Positions 1 to 8,306 of a stretch of 45,371 nucleotides of DNA are shown in pieces. Position 1 is the stretch's first letter, and every line of letters starts with the position of its first letter. Below the pieces are notes generated by a model. The model saw only the letters and a program-made list of their open reading frames with translations, made no database searches and was not told the DNA's origin. The position numbers were made by a program, and so were the translations under genes. Origin of the DNA: Burkholderiales bacterium (GTDB taxonomy: Bacteria > Pseudomonadota > Gammaproteobacteria > Burkholderiales > Burkholderiaceae_C); assembly GCA_016195825.1 (NCBI GenBank), contig JACPYV010000057.1, forward strand, positions 1-45,371. The letters are read 5' to 3'.

Positions 1-1335
1 GACCTGGTGTTGGCCGAGGCAACCCGGGAGCGCCTGGGGGGGTGGCGGGCCGGCCAGCCGCTGCTGGTGCGCGGCCCCGAGCACAACGGCCGGGGCAGCC
101 TCGTGGCAGCGTTGGCGCGCGAGCGGGGGCGATCGCTGCTGGAGTGCCGGCTCGACGCGGCCAGCCCGCCACCGCCCGCGCTCGCGGCGCTGGCGGCCCT
201 GTGCGGCGCGCTGACGCTACTGCGCGTGGAAGCCACGCCCGGCGAAGCCCTAAGGCTACCGCCGCTGGCGGTCGACTTCGCCGTCGTCGCGGCCGATGAG
301 GACGGTCTGGAGGGACTGCCCGCCGACGCGCTGACGGTCTCGCTGCCCTTGCCGGGCTACGCGCAGCGCCTGGCGCTGATCCGCCAGGTGCGGCCCGGCG
401 TGGCGGACGCCGAAGGCCTCGCGGCGCGGCTGCACCTGGCCTGCGGCCATCTGCACCGCGCGCTGCGATGCGCCGATGCGTTCGACGAAGCCGCCTTGCG
501 CGACGCCGCGCTGGCTGGCGGCGCGGCCGGCCTTGCGCGGCTGGCGCAACGGCTGGACCCGGCCCAGGCGCCGCCCGACGCGCTGGTACTGGACGACACG
601 CTGGCACGCGACCTGGCCGCGCTGGCCGCCCGTTGCCAGCAGCGCGACCGGCTGCATGGCGCGCTTCCGCGGCCCTTTGCCGCGCGATTGAATGCCGGCG
701 TGCGCACGCTGCTGGCCGGGCCGTCGGGCACGGGCAAGACGTTGGCCGCCCAGGTGGTGGCGCGTGAGCTGGGCCTGCCGTTGTTCCGGCTGGACTTGTC
801 GGCCGTGGTCAGCAAGTACATCGGCGAGACCGAGCGCAACCTGCACAAGCTGCTGTCCGCCGCGCAGGCGCTGGACGTCATGCTGTTGTTGGACGAAGGC
901 GACGCACTGTTGGCTCCGCGCACGGAAGTGGGCTCTAGCAATGACCGCTATGCCAACCTGGAGACCAACTTCCTGCTGCAGCGGCTGGAGAGCCATCAGG
1001 GCCTGGTATTGGTGACGACGAATGCGCAGGCGCGCATCGATTCGGCCTTCATGCGGCGGTTCGATTTCGTCATTCCCTTCCGCTCACCCGAGGTGGCCGA
1101 ACGGTTGCGGCTGTGGCAGGCCCATCTGCCGCCGGACCATGGGCTGAGTGTCGCGCAGCTGGGCGCGATGGCCGAGGCCTGCACGCTGGCGGGGGGGCAG
1201 GTGAGGAACGTGGTGCTGGATGCGGTGTCAGCGGCGTTGTCGCTGGACAGGCGTGTCGATGCCGCGCTGATGCTCGATGCGCTGCAGCGGGAGTACCGGC
1301 GCGGTGGCGGGTTGTGTCCGTTGAAGGGGCTTTGA
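1..1335 (+). CDS. AAA+ ATPase, eCIS (Afp15/Pvc15)-like, 5' end outside window
   Basis: The frame is open from base 1, so the true start may lie to the left; the first start codon inside the window is GTG at 7, which gives 442 residues. Numbering from there, an N-terminal half carries a degenerate P-loop (GPEHNGRGS, about residue 23). The second half is a full AAA+ module with Walker A GPSGTGKT at about 238-245, Walker B LLLDEGDAL near 293-301, and the arginine-finger region FMRRFDF. Tandem modules with an inactive first domain are typical of the ATPases of phage-tail-like contractile injection systems, where the ATPase acts in assembly. The following gene supports that setting. The Walker B reads DEGD where DEAD is common. 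The AAA+ call is certain; the eCIS assignment is inferred from family resemblance and the neighbour. Confidence 0.8.
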   Translation, partial: DLVLAEATRERLGGWRAGQPLLVRGPEHNGRGSLVAALARERGRSLLECRLDAASPPPPALAALAALCGALTLLRVEATPGEALRLPPLAVDFAVVAADEDGLEGLPADALTVSLPLPGYAQRLALIRQVRPGVADAEGLAARLHLACGHLHRALRCADAFDEAALRDAALAGGAAGLARLAQRLDPAQAPPDALVLDDTLARDLAALAARCQQRDRLHGALPRPFAARLNAGVRTLLAGPSGTGKTLAAQVVARELGLPLFRLDLSAVVSKYIGETERNLHKLLSAAQALDVMLLLDEGDALLAPRTEVGSSNDRYANLETNFLLQRLESHQGLVLVTTNAQARIDSAFMRRFDFVIPFRSPEVAERLRLWQAHLPPDHGLSVAQLGAMAEACTLAGGQVRNVVLDAVSAALSLDRRVDAALMLDALQREYRRGGGLCPLKGL

Positions 1336-1523
1336 GGTGGTGCCCGACCGGCGTTGTTGGTGGGTTGTTCCTGCGGAGCGTGAGCCTGCTCGGTGCGTTG
1401 CCGGGAGTCCGTCCCGCTCGTCGGGGCGGACCGCCGGCGACGCGGCACCGGGTCGAAAGGATTTGCGCAAGAGCAACGCACCAACAAGGTCGGTCGAGCC
1501 TTCAACGCCCGCAGGCCACTGAC

Positions 1524-4500
1524 ATGGTTGCCCCCCGCTCCTTTGCCCCCCGCGTCGCCAAGCCAAAGGCCGATCCCCGCTTCATCGCTGTCACCGAGCA
1601 AGCCAAGTCCGCCGCGTCCAAGCTCAAGCAACACCCCACCGCAGCCGCGAAGGCCAAGCAGGCCAGCAAATCCGCCAAGCCGCCGGCCAACGAACGTCTG
1701 GCCGGCGCCAAGGCCAAGGTTGTCGATGCGGTCAAGGAGGCACCGGCGCCCAAGCCCCAACCCACGTCCTTCAAGGCTCTGCTGCGCGCCGAGATTGACA
1801 AGGCCATGCCGAAGACGCTGGGCGACACCGAGAAGTTCATGGAGGGCGGGGCCCAGGGCCAGATGAAGGCGGCGGGCAGTGGCGGCGTGTCGCAGCAGAA
1901 GGAGGCCGCGACCGGCCCCGCCGACAAGGCTGTCAAGAAGCCACCCGATGCCAGCGCCGTGCCCGAGCAGCCCAGCGCGCCGCTGCCCGCCGAGCCCACG
2001 GCCGGTGCGCTGCCTATCGCCGGCGGCCAGGCCATGCCCGAGCCGGCCAAGGCACAGGAGGTGTCGCTGCAGGAGACCAAGAAGGACACCGACCAGGCGC
2101 TGAAGGACGAGAAGGTCAAGCCCGAGAGCCTGCCCAAGGCCAACGACCCGCGGTTCAACGCCGTGGCCGATGCGAAGGGCAAGGTGGCGGCGCAGGCCGA
2201 CAAGGCTCCCGCCCAGTTTCGCGCCAAGGAATCGGGCGTGCTGGCCAAGGCTGGCGCCCAGGCAGCAGGTGCAGCGCGCACGGGCTCGCTCCTGATGGCC
2301 GGCCGCAAGGGCGCGGGCAACGCCAAGGTGCTGAGCCGCCAGCAGCAGCAGGCGGCCAAGGAGGAGGCCGAGCGCGCCAAAGTGGCGGCCAACATCGAGG
2401 GCATCTACACGCGCACCAAGACCAAGGTCGAGGCCAAGCTGGGCGGGCTGGACGCCGAGGTGTCAGCCATCTTCGACCCCGGCGTGGACGCGGCCATCGC
2501 GCAGATGAAGGCCTTCGTCGACGACAAGATCTTCGACTACAAGCTGCGCCGCTACCTGAGCATCCCGCTGGTGGGCCTGGCGCGCTGGCTGCGCGATGCA
2601 GCCCTGGGCCTGCCGGACGAGGTCAACGTGTTCTACACGCAGGGCAGGGCGGCGTTCACGAAGGCGATGGATGCATTGATCGACCGCGTGGCCGGACTGG
2701 TGGAGAAGCGCCTGGCCGAAGCCAAGGCCGAGGTTGCCGCGGGTCAGGCCGAGATCAAGGCCTACGTGAGCAGCCTGCCCGCCAGCTTGCAGGCCGCTGG
2801 CAAGGCCGCTGAGAGCGCGGTGAACGACCGCTTCAAGGAGCTGGAAGAGGGTATAGAAAGCAAGAAGAACGAGATCGCCGCCGGCCTGGCGCAGAAGTAC
2901 AAGGAGGCCTTCGACAAGGCCGACGAGGCCTTGAAGCAGATGCAGGAGGAGAACAAGGGCCTGGTGGCCGGCTTCCTGGAAAAGCTGGGCGAGATCGTCA
3001 AGGCGCTGATGGAGTTCAAGGCCAAACTGCTGGGCCTGCTCAAGAAGGGCATGGAGACCATCCAGCTCATCCTTGACGACCCCATCGGCTTCCTCGGCAA
3101 CTTGATCGCGGCAGTGAAGGGCGGCTTCAACGCCTTCGTGGGCAACATCTGGGCCCACTTGAAAGCGGGCTTCTTCAAATGGCTGCTTGGCTCACTGGCG
3201 GCCGCAGGCATCGCCTTGCCCAGCGACCTGAGCCTGATGTCGGTGTTCAAGCTGGTGCTCGATGTGCTGGGCATCACCTACCCCAAGCTGCGCGCCAAGG
3301 CGGTGAAACTGATCGGCGAGACGGCGGTGACTGTCATCGAGACGCTGGCCGAGTACGTGCAAGCGCTGTTCACGGGGGGCGTGGCAGCGCTGTGGGAGAA
3401 GGTCAAGGAGGACTTGTCGACGCTGAAGGACATGGTCATCGGCGCGATCCAGGACTGGCTGATCGAGACGGTCGTCAAGCAGGCCGTGACCAAGGTCGTG
3501 TCCATGTTCAACCCGGCCGGCGCCATCATCCAGGCCATCATCGCCATCTACAACGTGGTCATGTTCGTCATCGAGAAGGCGCAGCAGCTCATGGCGCTGG
3601 TCGAGGCGGTCATCAATTCGGTCCACGCGATCGCGACGGGGGCTATCGGCGGCGCCATCGCCTGGATCGAGAAGTCACTGGCGGCGGCCATCCCCGTCGT
3701 CATTGGCTTCCTTGCGCGGCTGCTGGGCCTGTCGGGGATCACCGAGAAGATCCAGGGCTTCATCAAGAAGGTGCAGGCCAAGGTCGATGCAGCCATCGAC
3801 AAGGTGATTGGCAAGATCGTCGGCGTGCTGAAGAAAGCGTTCGGCGCGATCAAGGCCGGGGCCAAGAAGGTGCTGGGCTGGTGGAAGAAGAAGCTGGCCA
3901 TCGCCGGCGGCCACAACCTGATGTTCGAGGGCACGGGCAAGTCAGCTCGGCTCGTCATTCGCTCTGCGCCGCAGAGGCCCTCGGAGTTCCTGGCCGACCA
4001 GGCGGACGACCGCGGTGTGAAGGACCCAAAGAAGAAGACCGGCGTAGCTGGTGTGGTGCCGCTTGAGGCCAAGGTCAAGGCCTAGCAGGACATCCTCGCC
4101 AAGATCGATGACGACCCCAACAAGGCGACCGACCTTGCCGCGGGCGGCAAGCAGGCCGACAAGGCCGATGCCGAGATGGCCAAGCTCGACACGTCCCTGG
4201 GCGAGGTGCAGGCCTATGTCGGCAAGACGCTGGACGGTTGGGGTGCCGACGACGATGCACTGCCGACCGGGCGCTGGTTTTCTATCTCGCGGCCCAGCTT
4301 CACGGTCACGCAGAAGGTCAACATCGCCAAGCAGCACGAGGCGACCAACAAGCGCCTCAAGGCCGCTGGCAAGGCCGCGCCCGACCTGCTGAAGAACAAC
4401 AGCGAAGGCCAGCGCATCAACATGGCTACCGGCCAGGCGCGGCGCCACGTGGTGTCGTCGGACGACATGGCCAAGCACTACGAGGAGGTGCTGCGCTCCA

Positions 4501-4823
4501 GGAGCGCGGCCAAGAAGGATGCGATGCGCGGGTCCGCGGGCAAGCTGTTGATCGAGCAACGCGGCTCGGTGGCCGAGTCCCATGTGGCCGTTGCCGGCAC
4601 GAAGAAGGAAAACATTCAGGCCGCGGCCATCGCGCGCCACGGCGCCTTCTTCGGCTACGCCAAGAACTTCTTCATCGGCGACAGCAAAGAGAACAGCTCC
4701 ATCCAGCAGCACTTGGACGACGGCCACCCCGAGATGGCCGCGACCGCGTTGAAGAACCACATCCGGCTGATGAAGCGCGCGTGGACGCTGGACGGCAGCT
4801 TCAGCGAGACGCCCGTCAAGTGA
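1524..4823 (+). CDS. eCIS-associated long helical protein with variable C-terminus, interrupted by in-frame TAG
   Basis: ATG at 1524 follows a 188-base gap after the ATPase. The frame stays open to TGA at 4821-4823 apart from one TAG at 4083-4085, giving about 1099 residues with the TAG as codon 854. Residues 1-290 are Ala/Lys/Pro-rich and low in complexity. A helical, partly amphipathic trunk follows. About residues 575-795 (DVLGITYPKLRAK, MFNPAGAIIQAI, IGFLARLLGLSG) resemble the trunk shared by large proteins encoded in extracellular contractile injection loci. From about 796 onward (starting GHNLMF) the sequence looks like a separate C-terminal domain, including GQARRHVVSSDDM and NSSIQQHLDDGHPE; I do not recognise its activity. 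A trunk joined to a changing tip suggests a cargo or toxin carried by the injection system, which is inference. If TAG terminates, the product is 853 residues and lacks most of this tip. Confidence 0.7.
4083..4085 (+). other. in-frame TAG inside the eCIS-associated gene
   Basis: The codon is in the frame of the ATG at 1524 and is followed by CAG GAC ATC with 245 further sense codons up to TGA. It lies after the conserved trunk, early in the C-terminal domain. The next in-frame ATG (4176) has no clear Shine-Dalgarno sequence. A one-base change from CAG, GAG or AAG would give TAG, and Gln, Glu or Lys would all suit this charged helical stretch. The context TAG-CA resembles known leaky stop contexts. 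Confidence 0.95.
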
Positions 4824-4824
4824 C

Positions 4825-4847
4825 GCGCAGCGGCCTCAGCGCTGCGC
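4825..4847. terminator. inverted repeat between convergent genes, possible terminator without T-tract
   Basis: GCGCAGCG (4825-4832) and CGCTGCGC (4840-4847) form a perfect 8-bp stem with a 7-base loop. It covers the 12-base gap between the stop of the eCIS gene and the stop of the convergent glutathione transferase gene and extends into the latter's last codons. No run of T follows on either strand, so it is at best a weak or Rho-assisted terminator. Confidence 0.3.
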
Positions 4848-5528
4848 CAGCTGCCGCTTGCCGAACAACACCTCACGCGCCTTGTCGTCCGTCAGCGGCT
4901 TGCGCACGCCGGCCAGCACCTCCAGCCCGCGCTGCACCGCCGGACGCTTGGCAATCTCGTCGAACCATCCCTTCAGGTGCGGGTAGTCGCTCATCTCCAC
5001 GCCCTGGTTCTTCCATGAGCGCAGCCACGGGAAGACGGCGATGTCGGCGATCGAGTATTCAGTGCCGCCAAGATAGGTGGCGTGCGCAAGGCGCTTGTTG
5101 ATGACGCTGTACAGGCGCCTGGCCTCGTTGCTGTAGCGGTCGATGGCGTAAGGCAGTTTGTCGGGCGCGTAGATGCGGAAGTGATGCGCCTGCCCGAGCA
5201 TGGGTCCCACGCCACCCATCTGGAACATCAGCCACTGCAGCACCTCGTACTTGCCTCGCACATCGGCGGGCAGCAGTTGGCCCGTCTTGCCGGCAAGGTA
5301 GAGCAGGATGGCGCCGCTCTCGAACAGCGAGATGGGCTGGCCGTCGGGCCCGTCGGCATCGGTGATGGCAGGAATCTTATTGTTGGGGCTGATCGCGAGG
5401 AAGTGGGGTGCGAACTGGTCGCCGGCGCCGATGTCCACGGGATGCACCCGGTAGGCGAGGTGGCACTCCTACAGCATGATGTGCACCTTGTGCCCGTTGG
5501 GGGTGGGCCATGAATACACTTCAATCAT
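4836..5528 (-). CDS. YfcG/YghU-like glutathione S-transferase, interrupted by in-frame TAG
   Basis: The natural start is ATG at 5528-5526, preceded by GGAGG at ideal spacing. It opens with MIEVYSWPTPNGHKVHIML, the standard N-terminus of the YfcG/YghU (Nu-class) disulfide-bond reductase branch. Codon 20 is TAG (5471-5469). The frame then continues ECHLAYRVHPVDIG and through SPNNKIPAITD, the FESGAILLYLA glutathione-binding motif and the all-helical C-terminal domain (GPMLGQAHHF, SIADIAVFPW) to TGA. With the TAG read, the protein has 230 residues, close to the roughly 215 of E. coli YfcG. A product from the later GTG (5447) would lack beta-strand 1 and the TPNG active-site loop, so it should be inactive. 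The role is glutathione-dependent redox or detoxification chemistry in the cytoplasm. Confidence 0.85.
5469..5471 (-). other. in-frame TAG at codon 20 of the glutathione transferase
   Basis: On the minus strand the codons read ATG CTG TAG GAG TGC, within the stretch HIML-stop-ECHLAYRV. Relatives have Glu-Glu here (FLEEAELDY in E. coli YfcG), so the missing residue would be Glu or Gln. The start codon and its ribosome binding site upstream are intact, and nothing else in the gene is damaged. Confidence 0.95.
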
Positions 5529-5586
5529 CGTCGCCTCCGTGCGGTGCGCGTCAATCAGCCCCCATTCTCAGACTTCCTCACGACTC

Positions 5587-6324
5587 ATGGTGGTAAAGCA
5601 AGTCAAGCACTGGCTCGTGACCCGCGCCAACGCAGCGCGGTGGCGCCCGATCCAGGACTGGGCCGAGGCGCGCGGTGCCGAGTTCACGCAGACGCGTGAC
5701 GGTCAGGGTTTCCTCATCGAGCACAGCAAGGCGCAGCCCGGGCCGCTGCGCGTGGAGTGGGGCGTGTCGCAGCGCAGCTATCTGCCTGGCTTCGAGCTGC
5801 GCATGCGCTGCGAGATGCGCCTGCACCCCGATCTGCAGCTGATGGTCCTGTGTCGCGCGCTGATGGAGAACCTGGAGCGCGCCGTCTTCGAGGCTTACAC
5901 CGACACGCTCAAGACCCGGGTCGATACCGACACCCCCGAGGAGATGCGCTGGCTGGTGATGTTCCCGAAGTTCAACAACGCGGCATCGCAGATCGTTCGC
6001 CAGCGCTTCGGCGTGGTGGGTGTCACAAAGGACCTGACCGGCGCCTGGATCGACGGCGAACTCAGTGAGGTGCTGGCCCAGGCCAGTCAGGACCTGCTGC
6101 CCGAGGGCCACCCCTTCGTGCTGATGAGCATGCGCGGCAATCTCTACCTGCGCACGGAGATGGCCGAGGCCGACCTGCCCAAGGTGCAGGCCCTGGTTCG
6201 GCTGCTGGAATGCGCGGCGCGCGAAGCGCTGCGCGTCAACGCACGACTGTCGGACAGCGGAGCCTGGCCCACGACGACTTCGGTCGCTTGGACGCCCTCG
6301 ACGCGGCCGGGCGACGTGGCCTAA
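5587..6324 (+). CDS. conserved hypothetical protein, about 245 residues
   Basis: I do not recognise this family. The chosen start is ATG at 5587, the first residue of a region that reads like a folded soluble protein (MVVKQVKHWLVTRANAARW). The open frame extends upstream to 5476, but that part lies over the start region of the divergent glutathione transferase gene and has low-complexity content. No signal peptide or membrane segment is visible. The central part (VEWGVSQRSYLPGFELRMR, LMVLCRALMENLERAVFEAYTD) alternates strands and helices, and the tail after about residue 225 looks disordered. It ends with TAA, overlapping by four bases the TAG stop of the convergent phosphotransferase gene. 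Confidence 0.7.
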   Translation: MVVKQVKHWLVTRANAARWRPIQDWAEARGAEFTQTRDGQGFLIEHSKAQPGPLRVEWGVSQRSYLPGFELRMRCEMRLHPDLQLMVLCRALMENLERAVFEAYTDTLKTRVDTDTPEEMRWLVMFPKFNNAASQIVRQRFGVVGVTKDLTGAWIDGELSEVLAQASQDLLPEGHPFVLMSMRGNLYLRTEMAEADLPKVQALVRLLECAAREALRVNARLSDSGAWPTTTSVAWTPSTRPGDVA

Positions 6325-7394
6325 GTCTTCTGCGCGAAACGCCAGGCCAGTTCGGACAGTGGCCGGGCGCTGGCTGCCGTCTCCTTGGCCTGGGCACTGG
6401 AGGCTGTGCCGTCCACGACCCGCTTGGCGATGCCTTGCACGATGGCGGCGATGCGGAACAGGTTGTAGGCCAGGTAGAAGTTCCAGTCGGCCATGACCGC
6501 ATCGACTTCCGCGCGGCCGGTGCGCTCGCAGTAGCGTTGCACGTATTCGCGCTCGCTGGGGATGCCTAAAGCGACGAGATCCTTGCCGCCCAGGCCGCGT
6601 GCTGCACCCGAGGTCTGGATATGCCAGCTCATGCAGTGGTAGCTGAAGTCGGCCAGCGGATGACCCAGCGTCGACAGCTCCCAGTCCAGCACGGCGATGA
6701 CGCGCGGCTCGGTCGGGTGAAAGACGAGGTTGTCCAGGCGGTAGTCGCCGTGCACGATGCTGACCTCGCGCTCGTCGCGCGCCGTGGCCGGGATGTGCGC
6801 CGGCAGCCAGGCCAGCAGCGCATCCATCGCAGGGTTGGGCTCGGTGACCGAGGCCAGGTACTGCTTGCTCCAGCGGCCGATCTGGCGCTCGAAGTAGTTG
6901 CCCGGCTTGCCGTAGCCCTCAAGCCCACGGGCCTTGAAGTCGACCTGGTGCAGCGCCGCGATGACGCGGTTCATCTCGTCGTAGTGGGCCACGCGCTCCG
7001 CATTGCTCATGCCGGGCAGGCTCTGGTCCCACAGCACGCGGCCGGGCATGAACTCCATGACGTAGAAGGCCCGGCCGATGACGGCCTCGTCCTCGCACAG
7101 CGCCAGCATCGCCGGCACCGGCACGTCGCTGCCTGCCAGCGCGCCCATGACCTGGAATTCGCGCTCAATGGCATGTGCCGATGGCAGCAACTTGGCCACC
7201 GGCGCCGGCTTGCTGCGCATCACGTACTGTGCAGCGGGCGTCGTCAGGAGATAGGTCGGGTTGGACTGGCCGCCCTTGAACTGCTCGATCGTCAGCGGCC
7301 CCTTGAAGCCGCCGACGTGGGCGGACAGCCAGGCTTCGAGTGCTGCACTGTCCAGTGCTTGGGCGAGGGGTCGAGTGCCGGTGAATGCTTCCAT
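6321..7394 (-). CDS. ACAD10/11-type aminoglycoside-phosphotransferase-fold kinase
   Basis: The 357 residues match the phosphotransferase family related to the kinase domain of eukaryotic ACAD10/11, common in proteobacterial fatty-acid and CoA catabolism. Visible motifs are the nucleotide-binding start FKGGQSNPTYLL (about residue 41), the catalytic loop IVHGDYRLDN and the metal-binding DWE in AVLDWELSTLGHP. In characterised relatives the enzyme phosphorylates 4-hydroxy fatty acyl-CoA; the substrate here is unknown. It starts with ATG at 7394 and ends with TAG at 6323-6321. The length fits the family, so TAG is a true terminator in this gene. The gene is convergent with the hypothetical gene at 5587. 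Confidence 0.85.
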   Translation of the reverse strand: MEAFTGTRPLAQALDSAALEAWLSAHVGGFKGPLTIEQFKGGQSNPTYLLTTPAAQYVMRSKPAPVAKLLPSAHAIEREFQVMGALAGSDVPVPAMLALCEDEAVIGRAFYVMEFMPGRVLWDQSLPGMSNAERVAHYDEMNRVIAALHQVDFKARGLEGYGKPGNYFERQIGRWSKQYLASVTEPNPAMDALLAWLPAHIPATARDEREVSIVHGDYRLDNLVFHPTEPRVIAVLDWELSTLGHPLADFSYHCMSWHIQTSGAARGLGGKDLVALGIPSEREYVQRYCERTGRAEVDAVMADWNFYLAYNLFRIAAIVQGIAKRVVDGTASSAQAKETAASARPLSELAWRFAQKT

Positions 7395-7472
7395 GGATGT
7401 CGTTCTATCGGGCGCGAAGGCGTGAACTTTCCATTGTGCGATCCGGCTGAAACCCGCCGTGTCGCGCCAGCG

Positions 7473-8192
7473 TCAGCGGGCTGCTGCCGCCAGCAGCTTG
7501 TCCCGGCTCAGCACGACCAGTCGCGTGGGCTCCACGCGCACGGCGCCCTCACGCTCGAAGGCCTTCAGCTCCTGGTTGACGCGCTGGCGCGACGCGCCGA
7601 GCAACTGGGCCAGGTCCTCCTGTGCCAGTTGCAGGCCGATGCGGATTTCGTCGCCCTCCTGCACGCCGTAGGAGCGCGCCAGCAGCAGCACTTGCTTGGC
7701 CAGGCGCGCGGCCAGCGGCCGGGTGTTGAGATCCTCAATCATGTCGAACATCAGCCGCAGCCGGCGGCAGTTCAGCCGCAGCAGCGCGTCGTACAGCTCG
7801 CTGTGCGCAGCCAGAAGCGCACGGAAGTCCGCCTTGCGCACGCACAGCAGCGTCGTGTCACCGTGGGCGTAGGCGTCGTGGGTGCGCGGCAGGCCATCGA
7901 AGAGGGCGATGTCGCCGAACCAGGTACCGGGCTCGACATAGGTCAGCGAGATCTGCTTGCCGGCCAGGGACACCGAGCTGACGCGCACGGCCCCCTTGGC
8001 GACACCGCACCATTCCTCGGCGGGCTCGCCGCGGTGGGACAGCATGGTTTCATCTGACAGGCGGCGCACGTAGGCGCGTTGCAGGATGTCTTCGCGCAGC
8101 GGCTCGGACAACCTGGAGAACCAGGCGCCCTGGTCGACCTGTTGGCGTTCGGCGGGGGTGAGGCTGAGTGCGTTCATGGTTTGAAGCGGCAT
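7473..8192 (-). CDS. Crp/Fnr-family transcription regulator
   Basis: An N-terminal cyclic-nucleotide-binding-fold beta-barrel (EWCGVAKGAVRVSSVS, VEPGTWFGDIALFDGLPRTHDAYAHGDTTL) is joined by a long dimerisation helix to a C-terminal winged helix-turn-helix with QEDLAQLLGASRQRVNQELK as the recognition segment. I see no Fnr-type cysteine cluster, so it is more Crp-like; the ligand is unknown. The start is uncertain: ATG at 8192 gives 239 residues and ATG at 8177 fits equally well, and neither has a strong ribosome binding site. A longer frame from 8231 adds only an Arg-rich stretch and is unlikely. It is divergent from the FimV-like gene. Confidence 0.88.
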   Translation of the reverse strand: MPLQTMNALSLTPAERQQVDQGAWFSRLSEPLREDILQRAYVRRLSDETMLSHRGEPAEEWCGVAKGAVRVSSVSLAGKQISLTYVEPGTWFGDIALFDGLPRTHDAYAHGDTTLLCVRKADFRALLAAHSELYDALLRLNCRRLRLMFDMIEDLNTRPLAARLAKQVLLLARSYGVQEGDEIRIGLQLAQEDLAQLLGASRQRVNQELKAFEREGAVRVEPTRLVVLSRDKLLAAAAR

Positions 8193-8306
8193 TGTGCAGC
8201 CGCGGCGTGGCGCACGCCTGCTGCGGCTCACTCGCCCAGGCCCGTGCTAGAGTGAAACGAACTGTGCATCCCACCAATCAACCGCACCGCTAGCCGCTCG
8301 CCGTCA

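Noticed and set aside
1113-1523. Upstream extension of the eCIS protein into the ATPase gene
   Set aside because: The extra residues are Arg/Gly/Ala-rich shadow sequence overlapping the ATPase; ATG at 1524 is a better start.
6321-6323. Complete reassignment of TAG to a sense codon
   Set aside because: The phosphotransferase ends at family-typical length with TAG, and the protease (27378-27380) also ends naturally with TAG. Full loss of UAG termination is therefore unlikely; partial suppression or error remains.
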